This document shows positions 16,363 to 25,031 of a stretch of 59,559 nucleotides of DNA, piece after piece (position 1 is the first letter of the stretch; the number at the start of each line of letters is the position of its first letter). The translations under genes and the position numbers were made by a program. Source of the stretch: Candidatus Eisenbacteria bacterium (lineage in GTDB: Bacteria; Eisenbacteria; RBG-16-71-46; SZUA-252); the NCBI GenBank assembly GCA_005893305.1, contig VBOZ01000035.1, forward strand, positions 1 to 59,559, read 5' to 3'. The notes beneath the pieces are model-generated. The model was given only the letters and a program-made list of their open reading frames with translations. It was not told the origin of the DNA and did not search any database.

Positions 16363-16571
16363 TGTGGCTCCAGGCGAAAGATCTCCTCGACCGGAACGCC
16401 AAGCGCCCGCGAGAGCTTGAGCGCGAGCACGGTCGACGGGACGAAGCGCTCTCTTTCGATCGTATTGATGGTCTTGCGGCTGACCCCGATGCGCTCGGCG
16501 AGCTCCTCCTGGGTGATGCCGAGCCGGGCCCGGTGCAGTCGAAGCGTATTCGTCAGGCGCTCGTTCTGCAC
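16359..16571 (-). CDS. XRE/Cro-type HTH transcriptional regulator, 70 aa
   Basis: A single helix-turn-helix domain (LRLHRARLGITQEELAERIG, VSRKTINTIERERFVPS) ending VPVEEIFRLEPQ. This is the small YozG/YvaO-like Cro family that is commonly coded next to a membrane protein of DUF2178/DUF3796 type, exactly the arrangement here: a membrane protein stops 3 bases upstream and another starts inside this stop codon. It probably represses its own operon through the palindrome upstream of 17015. Confidence 0.85.
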   Translation of the reverse strand: MQNERLTNTLRLHRARLGITQEELAERIGVSRKTINTIERERFVPSTVLALKLSRALGVPVEEIFRLEPQ

Positions 16572-16574
16572 GGC

Positions 16575-17015
16575 CTATTCGCGATCGTAGATGAGGAGGG
16601 CGATCATGGCGGAGCACACGGCGACGATCAGGAAGCACTGCGCAGCGATCCGGCCCGGCAGCGAGAATGCGAGCGACCAGAGGAGCAGCAACCCCGCCGT
16701 CACCAGCAGGGCGAAGTACCCCGCGGCGAAGGCTCGCGTCCGCGCCTGTTGGTACCGTTCGTCGTTGAGGGTTTGCGCGAGGGCAGGATCACGCTTCAGC
16801 GCCTTGAGGAAGCTCGTGTTTTTGAATGTCTGGACAACCCAGATCCCGGCGCCCGCGACACCGAGTAGGCGCAGCACGACCCTCGCCGGATGCGCCAGCC
16901 CCGGGGCGGCATAGAGGATCAGGTTGGAGATCTGCCAGAGCCCAAACCCCACGAGCGCTTGGACGAGCAGCCGCCTGCGGGCGCTCCCCATCAATTCAGG
17001 ATTTTTCGCGTTCAT
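16575..17015 (-). CDS. Membrane protein paired with the XRE regulator
   Basis: 146 residues with four hydrophobic helices (LVQALVGFGLWQISNLILY, VVLRLLGVAGAGIWVVQ, FAAGYFALLVTAGLLLLWSLAF, FLIVAVCSAMIALLIY). A charged cytoplasmic-looking loop KALKRDPALAQTLNDERYQQARTRA lies between helices 2 and 3, a segment also typical of the DUF2178-like membrane partners of small XRE regulators. First gene of the operon. Confidence 0.65.
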   Translation of the reverse strand: MNAKNPELMGSARRRLLVQALVGFGLWQISNLILYAAPGLAHPARVVLRLLGVAGAGIWVVQTFKNTSFLKALKRDPALAQTLNDERYQQARTRAFAAGYFALLVTAGLLLLWSLAFSLPGRIAAQCFLIVAVCSAMIALLIYDRE

Positions 17016-17053
17016 TTTCCGCTCCTCTGCGCCTTAAGTGTCCAACTGAGAAT

Positions 17054-17090
17054 GTTACCTACACTTCCCATTTTGTAACCCTAAGGTTAC
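17054..17090 (-). promoter_or_regulatory. Operator-like inverted repeat before the membrane protein/XRE operon
   Basis: GTAACC-CTAA-GGTTAC (17075-17090) is a 6-4-6 inverted repeat, and a third half-site GTTACC lies at 17054-17059. Read on the minus strand the palindrome falls between TTGCGT and CAAAAT, which are 17 bases apart and could be a weak -35/-10 pair. A dimeric XRE repressor binding there would shut the operon. Confidence 0.45.
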
Positions 17091-17168
17091 TAACGCAAGC
17101 AAAATGTGGCGGCGGAATCCTATTGGGGGGCAACTACTTGCGGGGTCGCCCGGGGTCTACCGTCGCTG

Positions 17169-17648
17169 CTAGACCGGCGCCGCCACGCTGATGACCGGCT
17201 CGTGCCGGACCGGGAAGTTGACCGAGTTGGCGATGAAGCACGTTTCGTGCGCCTTTACATGGAGCGCCGCCGCCTTGTCGGCGTCCGACCCTGCGGCGAT
17301 CGTGACGCGCGGTTTCAACAACACGTCGGTGAAATGAAATCCCCGCTCGAAGCGCGACATCGTCCCCAGCGCCTCGTCCTCGTAGCCGATCACGTTGACG
17401 CCGCCCCGCGCGCAGAGGGCCACGTAGCTAAGGAAGTGGCAGATGGAAAGCGAGGCGACAAGCAGGTCCTCGGGATTCGGAAGCGAGGGGTCGCCCCGGA
17501 ACTCGGCCGCGGCGGATGCCCGGATCGATGGCTTCCCAGGAATATCGACGCGGCACTCGCGCGAGTAGGCCTCGTAGCTTGTTGTTCCACCCTTGGTCGC
17601 CCCGGTCCAGACCAGGCGGCAAGCGAAATGATGCTCGTTCGGACTCAC
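17169..17648 (-). CDS. OsmC-family peroxiredoxin-like protein
   Basis: 159 residues with the OsmC layout: NPEDLLVASLSICHFLSYV carries the first conserved Cys after the PE.LL..S...C pattern, and HETCFIANSVNFPV carries the second. The pair forms the peroxidatic/resolving thiols that reduce organic hydroperoxides. It lies 24 bases after the MFS gene on the same strand, so the two are probably co-transcribed. Confidence 0.85.
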   Translation of the reverse strand: MSPNEHHFACRLVWTGATKGGTTSYEAYSRECRVDIPGKPSIRASAAAEFRGDPSLPNPEDLLVASLSICHFLSYVALCARGGVNVIGYEDEALGTMSRFERGFHFTDVLLKPRVTIAAGSDADKAAALHVKAHETCFIANSVNFPVRHEPVISVAAPV

Positions 17649-17672
17649 ATTCGTCTCCTTTCCAAAAGCGGG

Positions 17673-19001
17673 TCAGGCCATCGCGGCCCGCGTGCCCGCT
17701 GCCTCCACGTTGCGATCGGTGGCCGTGTCGATGCGGCGCCTCACGTCCAGGAACCCGGCCGCCGCCAGGAACGCGATCCCCGTGATCGTACCCCACAACA
17801 CCATCGGCCTCCCCCGCGTCAGGTCGAGGAGCACCCCGCCTACGAGAGGGCCCATCGACCATCCGAACGAGTTGAACAGCCCGAAGATTCCCATGTAGCG
17901 CCCCCGGGTCGCCTCGCCTGAGAAGTTGGCCACGAGGTTGAGCGATGGCGGCGTGGCGACGATCTCGCCCAGCGTCGTCACGAACATCGCCGCGGAGAGG
18001 AACGCCAGGCCGCCTCCGAGCCCCATCATCCCGTATCCGATTCCGTAGAGCACGGCGCCGAGCGCCAGTGCCGACGTCAAGCGCATAGAGGCGGTGAGCC
18101 GCACCGCCGGGAACTGGAGGAAGACCACCATCAGACCGTTGAGCGCGTAGAGGAAGCCGAGATCCACCTTGGAGAGTCCGGCCCATTCCACCGCATAGAC
18201 GGAGAGGGTCGAGATGAGCTGCGACGTCACTGTGAAGAGGACGAGCGAGACGAGGCAATAGCGGAGGAACACCTTGTCGCGCAGCGTCTCGACGACGTCC
18301 TGGAACCGGTATTTCCCCAGGGTCGTGGGAGGGCCCACCTCCGGGACCGGCGCGGAGACGGGGGTGGCCTCGCTCGTGCGGGCGCGATGCCGCGGCGACG
18401 TCTCCTCTACCTTCAGGGCCATTACGACGGCGCCGGCGAGAAGCACGCACGCCGCGATGAGAAAAAGGGAAGAATAGGAAAGGGCCGCGAGAAACCCTCC
18501 CAGGGCCGGCCCCAACGCCCAGCCGAGGTTTCCGCCGATCCGGAGCACACCGTAGTACTCGGCGCGGCGATGCCCATCGGCGATGTCCGCGATCATGGCG
18601 CCGGAGGGCGGCTCGAACATGCGGCCCGCGAACGCGCTCACCGAGGTAAGGAGCGCGAATACGACGAAAGGGGCCCGCGCGATCACGGCAAGTCCAAAGC
18701 CGAAGAAGGCCACGACCCGGATGAGCTGCGAGGAGACGAGCACGAATTTGCGGCCGCGGCGGTCGCTCAGCTCTCCGCCGACGATTTGGCCGACCGCGCC
18801 GGCCAACGCCGCGATGAAGAACACGCCCCCGACCGCGCTCATCGGCACGCCGCGCGTGCCGTGGAGGTAGAGGCTCAGGAAAGGGATGACGATCGAGAAG
18901 CCGACCGAGGCGAGGATCCGGCCGAGGAAGAGGTGAAGCAGCCGCCGGTCCCGCTGGAAGAGCGCCCGCCGAGGGAAAATAGTGTCGATCCACCGAAACA
19001 T
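17673..19001 (-). CDS. MFS transporter (multidrug-efflux type)
   Basis: About 442 residues and twelve membrane helices. The loop between helices 2 and 3 has GGELSDRRGRKFVLVSSQ, the MFS signature G....DR.GR+. A long polar loop rich in Thr/Ser/Pro (residues about 195-225) separates the two six-helix halves. The overall pattern (FLSLYLHGTRGVPMSAVG near the start) is that of YdeE/MdtG-like efflux proteins. The ATG at 19001 was chosen over a GTG at 19016 because it gives the normal short cytoplasmic start. Substrate unknown. Confidence 0.85.
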   Translation of the reverse strand: MFRWIDTIFPRRALFQRDRRLLHLFLGRILASVGFSIVIPFLSLYLHGTRGVPMSAVGGVFFIAALAGAVGQIVGGELSDRRGRKFVLVSSQLIRVVAFFGFGLAVIARAPFVVFALLTSVSAFAGRMFEPPSGAMIADIADGHRRAEYYGVLRIGGNLGWALGPALGGFLAALSYSSLFLIAACVLLAGAVVMALKVEETSPRHRARTSEATPVSAPVPEVGPPTTLGKYRFQDVVETLRDKVFLRYCLVSLVLFTVTSQLISTLSVYAVEWAGLSKVDLGFLYALNGLMVVFLQFPAVRLTASMRLTSALALGAVLYGIGYGMMGLGGGLAFLSAAMFVTTLGEIVATPPSLNLVANFSGEATRGRYMGIFGLFNSFGWSMGPLVGGVLLDLTRGRPMVLWGTITGIAFLAAAGFLDVRRRIDTATDRNVEAAGTRAAMA

Positions 19002-19119
19002 GGCCAAGCGTAGCACAACGCGCTAAGGTACCGCCGTACGCCGGATTGACCGGCCCCGCCGCGCGCTACGGTGCTTCGTGCGCGGGGCATTGCGCGGGCT
19101 TCATGGAGGGGGTGGATCC

Positions 19120-19416
19120 ATGCTCGGTGAGTTCAAGGCGTTCCTGAAACAGCACAACGTCGTCGGGTTGGCGGTTGCGGTCGTGATCGGCGGCGCCGTC
19201 GGCAAGCTGGTGACCGCGCTCGTCGCCGACCTCATCATGCCGATCATCGGCGCGCTCACGCCGCAGGGAAACTGGCGCGAAGCGGTCATCCAAGTCGGAA
19301 ACATCAAGTTCGCGGTCGGCGACTTCATCGGGGCATTCATCGACTTCGTCATCATCGCGGCCGTCATCTTCATAATCGTGAAGACCTTCTTGAAGGAAAA
19401 GCCCGAGAAGAGGTAA
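19120..19416 (+). CDS. mscL: Large-conductance mechanosensitive channel MscL
   Basis: 98 residues: MLGEFKAFLKQHNVVGLAVAVVIGGAVGKLVTALVADLIMP matches the first helix and pore segment of MscL, and the second helix is FIDFVIIAAVIFIIVKT followed by a short charged tail (KEKPEKR). The loop between the helices is shorter than in E. coli. A GGAGGG Shine-Dalgarno 9 bases upstream fixes the start at 19120 rather than 19078. It opens under membrane tension to release solutes during osmotic downshock. Confidence 0.92.
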   Translation: MLGEFKAFLKQHNVVGLAVAVVIGGAVGKLVTALVADLIMPIIGALTPQGNWREAVIQVGNIKFAVGDFIGAFIDFVIIAAVIFIIVKTFLKEKPEKR

Positions 19417-19426
19417 CCGCGCCGGG

Positions 19427-19473
19427 AGGCCCCACGCCCGCAGAGGCCCCACGCCCAGGAGGGGCCAACGCCC
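19427..19473. repeat. Three short direct repeats, 17-base period
   Basis: AGGCCCCACGCCC occurs at 19427 and 19444, and a variant GGGGCCAACGCCC at 19461. The gap between mscL and the CoA-transferase gene consists mostly of these units. No terminator T-run follows. Confidence 0.5.
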
Positions 19474-19500
19474 GCGGGGCGCGCTATACTTCCCGCCTCC

Positions 19501-20502
19501 ATGACACCGGAACCCGTCGTCCGCATGGACGACCTCTACCCCTGGCGGCCGCCGTCGCGGTCGGATGCGCTCCCGCACTACCCGGCGCGCGACAAGGTGA
19601 TGCCGCTCGCGGACGCGATCCGGCGCCACGTCTCAGGCGGCGCGACCGTCGCGCTCGGCACCTGTCTCGAGCAGATGATCCCGTTCGCGGCGGCGCACGA
19701 GATGATCCGGCAGCGGATCGGCGATCTCACCCTCGTGGGACCGGTCTCGGACATCGCCTTCGATCAGCTGATCGGCGCCGGGCTCGCGCAGCGGGTCGCC
19801 GCGGCTTGGGTAGGCAACGTCATGATGGGCTCGGCCTACTGCTTCCGGCGGGCCGCCGAGCAGGGGAAGCCGCGCGCGCTCGAGGTCGTCGAGTTCTCCA
19901 ACTTCACGCTGGCCCAGTCGCTCCACGCCGCGGCGATCGGGGCGCCGTTTCTCCCGACGCGCTCAGCGCTGGGCTCGGAATTGGTCGGGCGGAACCCCTG
20001 GCTTGCCCCGATCGAGAACCCGCTCGGGGGCGGGCCGATCCTCGCCGTGAAGCCGCTTCAGCCCGACGTGACGATCGTCCACGTCCAGCGCGCGGATCCA
20101 CACGGGAACTCTGTGATGTGGGGGAGCCTCGGCATCACGGCGGACGCAGCCCGAGCCTCGCGCGCCGTGATCGTGACCGCCGAGGAGATCGTGACCCCGG
20201 AGCAGATCCGGCGCGACCCCAACCGGGTCGTCGTACCCGGCCTGGTCGTGGCGGCTGTCTGCGAGGCGCGGTGGGGCGCGCACCCGTCGCCGGTCCAGGG
20301 CTATTACCGCCGCGACCATGAAGCGTATGCCGACTACCATCGCCGCACGAAGACCGAGGATGGCTACGCCTCGTGGCGCGCGGAGTGGGTGGATGGCGTT
20401 AAGGATCTCGGCGGCTATTTAGCGCACCTCGGGAACGAGCGCGTCGCGTCGCTCATCCCGATGGAGCACCACTTCGCCGAGCCGGTCGACTATGGCTACT
20501 AG
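19501..20502 (+). CDS. CoA-transferase, alpha (A) subunit, glutaconate-type family I
   Basis: 333 residues. Opening VMPLADAIRRHVSGGATVALGTCLEQMIPFAAAHEMIRQ and later VGPVSDIAFDQLIGAGLAQRVAAAWVGN are the typical start and Rossmann-like core of the A subunit of glutaconate/IpdA-type CoA transferases, and VTIVHVQRADPHGNSVMWG matches the conserved ADP.GN segment. The catalytic Glu lies in the B subunit in this family, and the matching B gene is at 24215-25018 on the opposite strand. The enzyme moves CoA between acids, or in IpdAB-like members opens a ring. Confidence 0.82.
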   Translation: MTPEPVVRMDDLYPWRPPSRSDALPHYPARDKVMPLADAIRRHVSGGATVALGTCLEQMIPFAAAHEMIRQRIGDLTLVGPVSDIAFDQLIGAGLAQRVAAAWVGNVMMGSAYCFRRAAEQGKPRALEVVEFSNFTLAQSLHAAAIGAPFLPTRSALGSELVGRNPWLAPIENPLGGGPILAVKPLQPDVTIVHVQRADPHGNSVMWGSLGITADAARASRAVIVTAEEIVTPEQIRRDPNRVVVPGLVVAAVCEARWGAHPSPVQGYYRRDHEAYADYHRRTKTEDGYASWRAEWVDGVKDLGGYLAHLGNERVASLIPMEHHFAEPVDYGY

Positions 20503-22018
20503 GGCGTCGGGGGCTGTCGATGCGGGGCTCGTCGAGGCCGCAGAGGATTCAACCTTCCGCGTCGCGCCGGTCGTTGTGCCGTGCGTGCGCGCTATCCCGT
20601 CCGGCTGGAATCCTCTGCGAGCGCTCGCCGCGGTGGAGGATCTCCCGGACACGCTCTTCCTCGAGAGCGGCGGGGCGGTCGGCGTGGGCAGCGAGTGGAC
20701 GATCCTGGCGTTCGATCCCGTCTGGAGATTGGAGCTTCGCGATGGCGCGCTGCGGCGCGTGGAGGGCTCGCGGGTCGAGACGCTCGAGGGGGATCCTTTG
20801 GTCGCGCTGGCCCAGGCGTGGCCCGAAGCGGCGACGCTCGAGCCGCGGCCGCCCGTCCCCTTCACCTCGGGGCTCGCCGGATACCTCGCCTACGAGCTGA
20901 AAGATTGGATCGAGCGCTATCCCCGGAACGCGGCGCGCGAGATCGATCTCCCCGATCTTTCCCTCGGTTTCTACGACGTCGTCTGGGCCTGGAATCGCGG
21001 AACCGGGGAGGCGTGGTGCGTCTCCACGGGACTTCCCGAGAGGGATGCCGGCATTGGTGAAACGCGGGCTCGGGAGCGGCTTCTCAACCAGTGGGGGATA
21101 TTGGAGCCTGCCCAGTCAAGCGCCGCGACGCGCAGTCAATCCGCCGCGCCGCGCAGCGCCTCCGCGCCGATCGCGCGCCTCCACCAACCAGGCGTCACCT
21201 CCAATTTCACCCGCGACGCCTATCTTCGGATGGTCGAGCGCGCGCTCGAGCACATCGCGGCCGGGGATATCTATCAGGTGAATCTGGCTCAGCGATTCCT
21301 CGTGGAGCCCGCGCCACCGCTGCCCGAGCTCTATCGGTCGCTCCGCGAGGTGTCGCCCGCGCCGTTCCTTGCGTACCTCTCCCTCACTGACGGTGGGATC
21401 GCCAGCTCTTCTCCAGAGAGATTCTTCCGTATCGAGGGCGATCGGATCGAAACTTGGCCGATCAAGGGCACGCGGCCCCGGGGCGCGACTCCCACAGAGG
21501 ACCAGGAGCTCCAGGCCGCCCTTCGGGTGAGCCCAAAGGACCGAGCCGAGAACGTGATGATCGTCGACCTCGAGCGAAACGACCTCGGCCGGATCTGCGA
21601 AATCGGCTCGATCCGGGTTCCAGCGCTCTTCGAGATCTCGAGCCACTCGAACGTTCACCACCTTGTCTCACGCGTGGAGGGTCGCGTCAGGCCCGGGGTC
21701 ACGCCGGTCGATCTCATCCGAGCGCTCTTCCCGGGCGGCTCCATCACCGGAGCCCCCAAGATCCGCGCCGTCGAGATCATCGATGACCTGGAGCCGGTGC
21801 AGCGAGGCGTCTACACCGGCGCCATCGGCTACTGGGATGTCTCGGGCGACTGCGACTGGAACATCGCCATTCGGACCATCGTCGCGGCCGGCGGAGCGGC
21901 CACGTTCCACGCCGGCGGCGGCATCGTGGCCGACTCGACCCCCGAGGCCGAGTACGAGGAGACTCTCGTCAAAGCGCGCGGGATGATGCGGGCGCTAGGA
22001 GTAACCTGGAAGGGATAG
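20492..22018 (+). CDS. pabB: Aminodeoxychorismate synthase component I (PabB)
   Basis: 508 residues of the chorismate-binding family. The C-terminal half (residues 240-505) has the catalytic core: GDIYQVNLAQRF, PIKGTRPRG (the Lys of PIKGT is diagnostic for PabB over TrpE), RAENVMIVDLERNDLGRICE and SITGAPKIRAVEII. It converts chorismate with ammonia to 4-amino-4-deoxychorismate for folate synthesis. A PabA glutaminase and a PabC lyase are not in the window. The start ATG lies inside the end of the CoA-transferase gene (11-base overlap). The N-terminal 35 residues show no family match, so the true start could be slightly later. Confidence 0.88.
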   Translation: MATRASGAVDAGLVEAAEDSTFRVAPVVVPCVRAIPSGWNPLRALAAVEDLPDTLFLESGGAVGVGSEWTILAFDPVWRLELRDGALRRVEGSRVETLEGDPLVALAQAWPEAATLEPRPPVPFTSGLAGYLAYELKDWIERYPRNAAREIDLPDLSLGFYDVVWAWNRGTGEAWCVSTGLPERDAGIGETRARERLLNQWGILEPAQSSAATRSQSAAPRSASAPIARLHQPGVTSNFTRDAYLRMVERALEHIAAGDIYQVNLAQRFLVEPAPPLPELYRSLREVSPAPFLAYLSLTDGGIASSSPERFFRIEGDRIETWPIKGTRPRGATPTEDQELQAALRVSPKDRAENVMIVDLERNDLGRICEIGSIRVPALFEISSHSNVHHLVSRVEGRVRPGVTPVDLIRALFPGGSITGAPKIRAVEIIDDLEPVQRGVYTGAIGYWDVSGDCDWNIAIRTIVAAGGAATFHAGGGIVADSTPEAEYEETLVKARGMMRALGVTWKG

Positions 22019-22084
22019 CCGCCTCGATCAGGGCTGGCCCACTCGACAAAGCCACGCGGGGCCGCGCCCATGTATCCTCGGACC

Positions 22085-23089
22085 ATGAAGGCCATGATCC
22101 TCGATCGCCCCGCCCCGATCTCATCCTCGCCCCTCGCCCTCCTCGAGACCGCCGAACCCCAGCCTGGTTCCGGTGAAGTTCGGGTCCGCGTCCGCGCCTG
22201 CGGGATCTGCCGGACCGACCTCCACGTGATCGAGGGAGATCTCCCCGCCAAACGCCTTCCGCTCATTCCCGGCCACCAGGTTGTCGGGATCGTCGACCGT
22301 GCCGGTCCAGGGGCGAAGCGATTTCGCGTCGGCGATCGGATCGGGATCGCGTGGCTGCGCCACGCTTGCGGGAAGTGCGCCTACTGCTCGGCTGGCAAGG
22401 AAAATCTCTGCGAGTCGTCGCTCTATACGGGCTACCACGCGAACGGCGGTTATGCCGAGTACGCCGTCGTACCCGAGGCGTTCGCGTACGCGATTCCGCC
22501 GGTATTCGCCGACGCGGAGGCGACGCCGCTCCTCTGCTCGGGAATCATCGGCTATCGGGCGCTCATGCGGGCGGAGGTCCCGCGAGGGGGGACGCTGGGA
22601 GTTTGGGGCTTCGGTTCGAGCGCTCACATTACGATCCAGATCGCGCTTGCGCGAGGTTGCCGCGTCTACGTCGCGACCCGGGGTGAGAAGCACCAAGCGC
22701 TGGCGCGCGAGATGGGTGCGACCTGGGTGGGCGGAGCGGCTGATCCCCTCCCGGTCAAGGTGGACGGCGGGATCCTCTTCGCCCCGGCGGGGGAGCTCGT
22801 GCCGGTGGCGCTACGATCGATCGAGAAGGGCGGCGCCCTTGCGGTCGCCGGGATCTGGCTCAGTCCGATCCCGGCGCTTGACTACGAGCGGGAGCTCTTC
22901 TACGAGCGGAATTTGCGGAGCGTGACGGCCAACACGCGCGCGGACGGAGAGGCGCTCCTCAAGGAAGCGGCCGCGATTTCACTCCGTCCGCGCGTCACGC
23001 CGTTCCCCCTGGCGGAAGCGAACCAGGGGCTGGACCAGCTCAAGCGTGACCAACTCAACGGAACCGGCGTGTTGGTCGTCGAATGTTGA
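22085..23089 (+). CDS. Zinc-dependent alcohol dehydrogenase (MDR family)
   Basis: About 334 residues. The catalytic zinc site is C-G-I-C-R-T-D-L-H with GHQVVG, and the structural zinc site has four cysteines in HACGKCAYCSAGKENLCESS. The nucleotide fold carries LGVWGFGSSAHITIQIA in place of the usual GxGxxG. The pattern IAWLRHACGKC resembles the AdhA-like class of NAD-dependent, propanol-preferring dehydrogenases. The second ATG at 22085 (MKAMILDRP) is the usual MDR start and is preferred over 22070. It stands alone between pabB and a convergent lipoprotein gene. Confidence 0.85.
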   Translation: MKAMILDRPAPISSSPLALLETAEPQPGSGEVRVRVRACGICRTDLHVIEGDLPAKRLPLIPGHQVVGIVDRAGPGAKRFRVGDRIGIAWLRHACGKCAYCSAGKENLCESSLYTGYHANGGYAEYAVVPEAFAYAIPPVFADAEATPLLCSGIIGYRALMRAEVPRGGTLGVWGFGSSAHITIQIALARGCRVYVATRGEKHQALAREMGATWVGGAADPLPVKVDGGILFAPAGELVPVALRSIEKGGALAVAGIWLSPIPALDYERELFYERNLRSVTANTRADGEALLKEAAAISLRPRVTPFPLAEANQGLDQLKRDQLNGTGVLVVEC

Positions 23090-23096
23090 TCCTGTC

Positions 23097-23636
23097 CTAT
23101 TTCCCGAAGTCGATGACCAGCGCCAGCACTCCGTTGTCCACGGTGAACGTGTAGGTGCCGGTGTCCGCGATCGCGTAGATCGTGAACTGGCCGTCGCCCT
23201 TGATCTCGTTGAGGAGAAGGGCCTTTCCGGCCGAGCTGAACAGCTTGGCCGATTCGTCCCAACCGACCTGCTTCGAGGCGCCGGCCGCGAGGTTGAACGG
23301 CCCCCAGAGCTTGGTTCCGCCGGCTGTCACCTGACCGGGCGTGAGGTAGGCCGTCGGGCCGGCGGTCATCCAGACTTCGACGCCGATGGCCGTGGCGCCG
23401 TTGTTCGTGACCTTCCCCAGGACGGCGACGTCGGACAACCCCTTTAGGTCATCCTTGTGGTCCTGATAATCGCTCTTGGTCGTGAGGTCGACATCTTCCC
23501 TCGTGACCACCGTATCCGTCGACGTGGTGAAATTTTCGAGGTTGAAATCGATCAGGAACTGTCCCGAGACCAGGACGCAGCCCGGGGCGGCGACCGCCAA
23601 GAGCAGCGCTGGGACGATCCAACGCAAGTTCTTCAT
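23097..23636 (-). CDS. Lipoprotein of unknown function
   Basis: 179 residues. MKNLRWIVPALLLAVAAPGC ends in a lipobox-like APGC, so the mature protein is probably lipid-anchored at C20. The body is Thr/Val-rich and beta-like (LEIDFNLENFTTSTDT region, AVLGKVTNNGATAIGVEVWMTAG, TFTVDNGVLALVIDFGK). Not recognised. It follows the outer-membrane protein gene at 23648 by 11 bases and is likely expressed with it. Confidence 0.65.
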   Translation of the reverse strand: MKNLRWIVPALLLAVAAPGCVLVSGQFLIDFNLENFTTSTDTVVTREDVDLTTKSDYQDHKDDLKGLSDVAVLGKVTNNGATAIGVEVWMTAGPTAYLTPGQVTAGGTKLWGPFNLAAGASKQVGWDESAKLFSSAGKALLLNEIKGDGQFTIYAIADTGTYTFTVDNGVLALVIDFGK

Positions 23637-23647
23637 GGCGCTCCTCC

Positions 23648-24199
23648 TCACTTGCCGCTCATCAGGTTGTAGTTGATCCCGATCGTCGCGCTCGCGAACT
23701 TCCGGGACGTGTCGCCGGTCACGATCATGTCGAGCCCGCCGCGCATCTGAACCGACATCTTGGGACCCGCGGGAACGCCGATGCCGAGCCCGAAGTTGTA
23801 ACCGGTCTCCTTGATGTCGTCGCTGCCGGTCCGCGTCATCTTGTAGGAGCCGATGCCGGCGTACGGGTAGAACTTCAACCCGCCTCCGCCGACCGAGCCG
23901 AGGATCGCGGTCGCTCCGAACGCCTTCATGTCGAATCCGGTGCGCGTGTAGGAGAGGCCTCCGAACTTCTCGGTCACGTCGCCCAGGTTGGACGTGGCGT
24001 AGTACGGCTCGACAGTGATCAGCGGAATCAGATTGACCGGCGCCCGGACGCCGAACACGGATCCGTTTCCGGTGTCCTGCTGGATGAGGGCGATGTTGTA
24101 GCCGCCGTAAGGACCGATGCCGACCCCGGGTCCCGCGGCCTGGGCCGCCCCGGCGCCCACCGCGAGTGCGAGGAGTGCGAGTGCAAGTGCGCGCTTCAT
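23648..24199 (-). CDS. Small outer-membrane beta-barrel protein
   Basis: 183 residues. Signal peptide MKRALALALLALAVGAGAAQA. The mature part has about eight amphipathic strands alternating with Gly-rich turns (GIGPYGGYNIALIQQD, ITVEPYYATSN, GGGLKFYPYAGIGSYKM, ETGYNFGLGIGVPAG, ASATIGINYNLMSGK), an OmpA/OprF-like eight-stranded design often annotated as outer-membrane beta-barrel protein. Same strand as and next to the lipoprotein gene. Confidence 0.7.
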   Translation of the reverse strand: MKRALALALLALAVGAGAAQAAGPGVGIGPYGGYNIALIQQDTGNGSVFGVRAPVNLIPLITVEPYYATSNLGDVTEKFGGLSYTRTGFDMKAFGATAILGSVGGGGLKFYPYAGIGSYKMTRTGSDDIKETGYNFGLGIGVPAGPKMSVQMRGGLDMIVTGDTSRKFASATIGINYNLMSGK

Positions 24200-24214
24200 G
24201 TGTTCCCCCTTTCG

Positions 24215-25018
24215 TCAGTTGCTGCGAGGACGCGCGACTATATCTGAATCCCCCGAGCCCGTCCAGAAACCGTCAGGGTCGAGGCGCCGGAGCGCGCCGA
24301 TCTCCTCCTCTGAGAACGGCTTGGTCATCCCGACGGGCTGCGCGATCCGCGGGGCCCATCCCATCCGGACGAGCAGGTGATCCACGCTCACCCCCTCGAA
24401 GAGCTCCGCCAGGTAGGCCTCTGCGATCTTGTGGTCGAAGCGGAAGACGGCGTGCGTCGTGATGATCGCGCTCGGCCCTCCCGGAGGAAGGCCGACGCGC
24501 TCGCGAAACCCCGGGCCGTCGCCCCGCCCGGGGGAGGTCCGGAAGTGGACCGCCTCGACGAGGCGCCGTTTCTCCTGGGGGACCAGCACCACCGTGCGGC
24601 GCGCCAGCGCCATGATGTCCGCGGCGCCGCCGCTCCCCGGGAGCCGCACCGGCCTCCCGGCGTCGTCCACCACTTCGGTGGAGTTCAGATTCCCGAACCG
24701 GTCCACTTCCGCCGCGCCGAGGAGCCCGAGATCGACGCGGCCCGCCTGCATCATGCCCATCACGTCGAGCGTCGATGTCGCGCTGGTCGCGCCGAGGATG
24801 TTCGGGGGATCGCCCATCGTGAAGAGGAGCTCGCGGGCCGCTTCCTCGCGGATCAGGCCGTTCTCGTAGAGGGCGACGGCGCCTGGGGCGTGGGTCGCCT
24901 TCGCGACCAGATAAGCGAGAAGGGGGAGACGCGTTCCGACGAACACGGTCTCCCCCTCCTGAATTTCACGGGCCGCCCGGAGCACCATCCGCTCGCGCGG
25001 GGCGAGGGTGGGCGTCAC
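24215..25018 (-). CDS. CoA-transferase, beta (B) subunit, glutaconate-type family I
   Basis: About 267 residues. EIQEGETVFVGTRLPLLAYLVAK is the usual start of the B subunit, and GAVALYENGLI carries the ENG motif whose Glu forms the acyl-enzyme link in family I. LPGSGGAADIMALARRTVVLVPQEKRRLVEAV follows the family pattern. A GTG at 25018, 13 bases after the enoyl-CoA hydratase stop, is the best start because the frame upstream is low-complexity Ser/Arg. It is the last gene of the acyl-CoA operon; its likely partner, the A subunit, is at 19501-20502. Confidence 0.8.
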   Translation of the reverse strand: MTPTLAPRERMVLRAAREIQEGETVFVGTRLPLLAYLVAKATHAPGAVALYENGLIREEAARELLFTMGDPPNILGATSATSTLDVMGMMQAGRVDLGLLGAAEVDRFGNLNSTEVVDDAGRPVRLPGSGGAADIMALARRTVVLVPQEKRRLVEAVHFRTSPGRGDGPGFRERVGLPPGGPSAIITTHAVFRFDHKIAEAYLAELFEGVSVDHLLVRMGWAPRIAQPVGMTKPFSEEEIGALRRLDPDGFWTGSGDSDIVARPRSN

Positions 25019-25031
25019 GCGCGCCCCGTTC

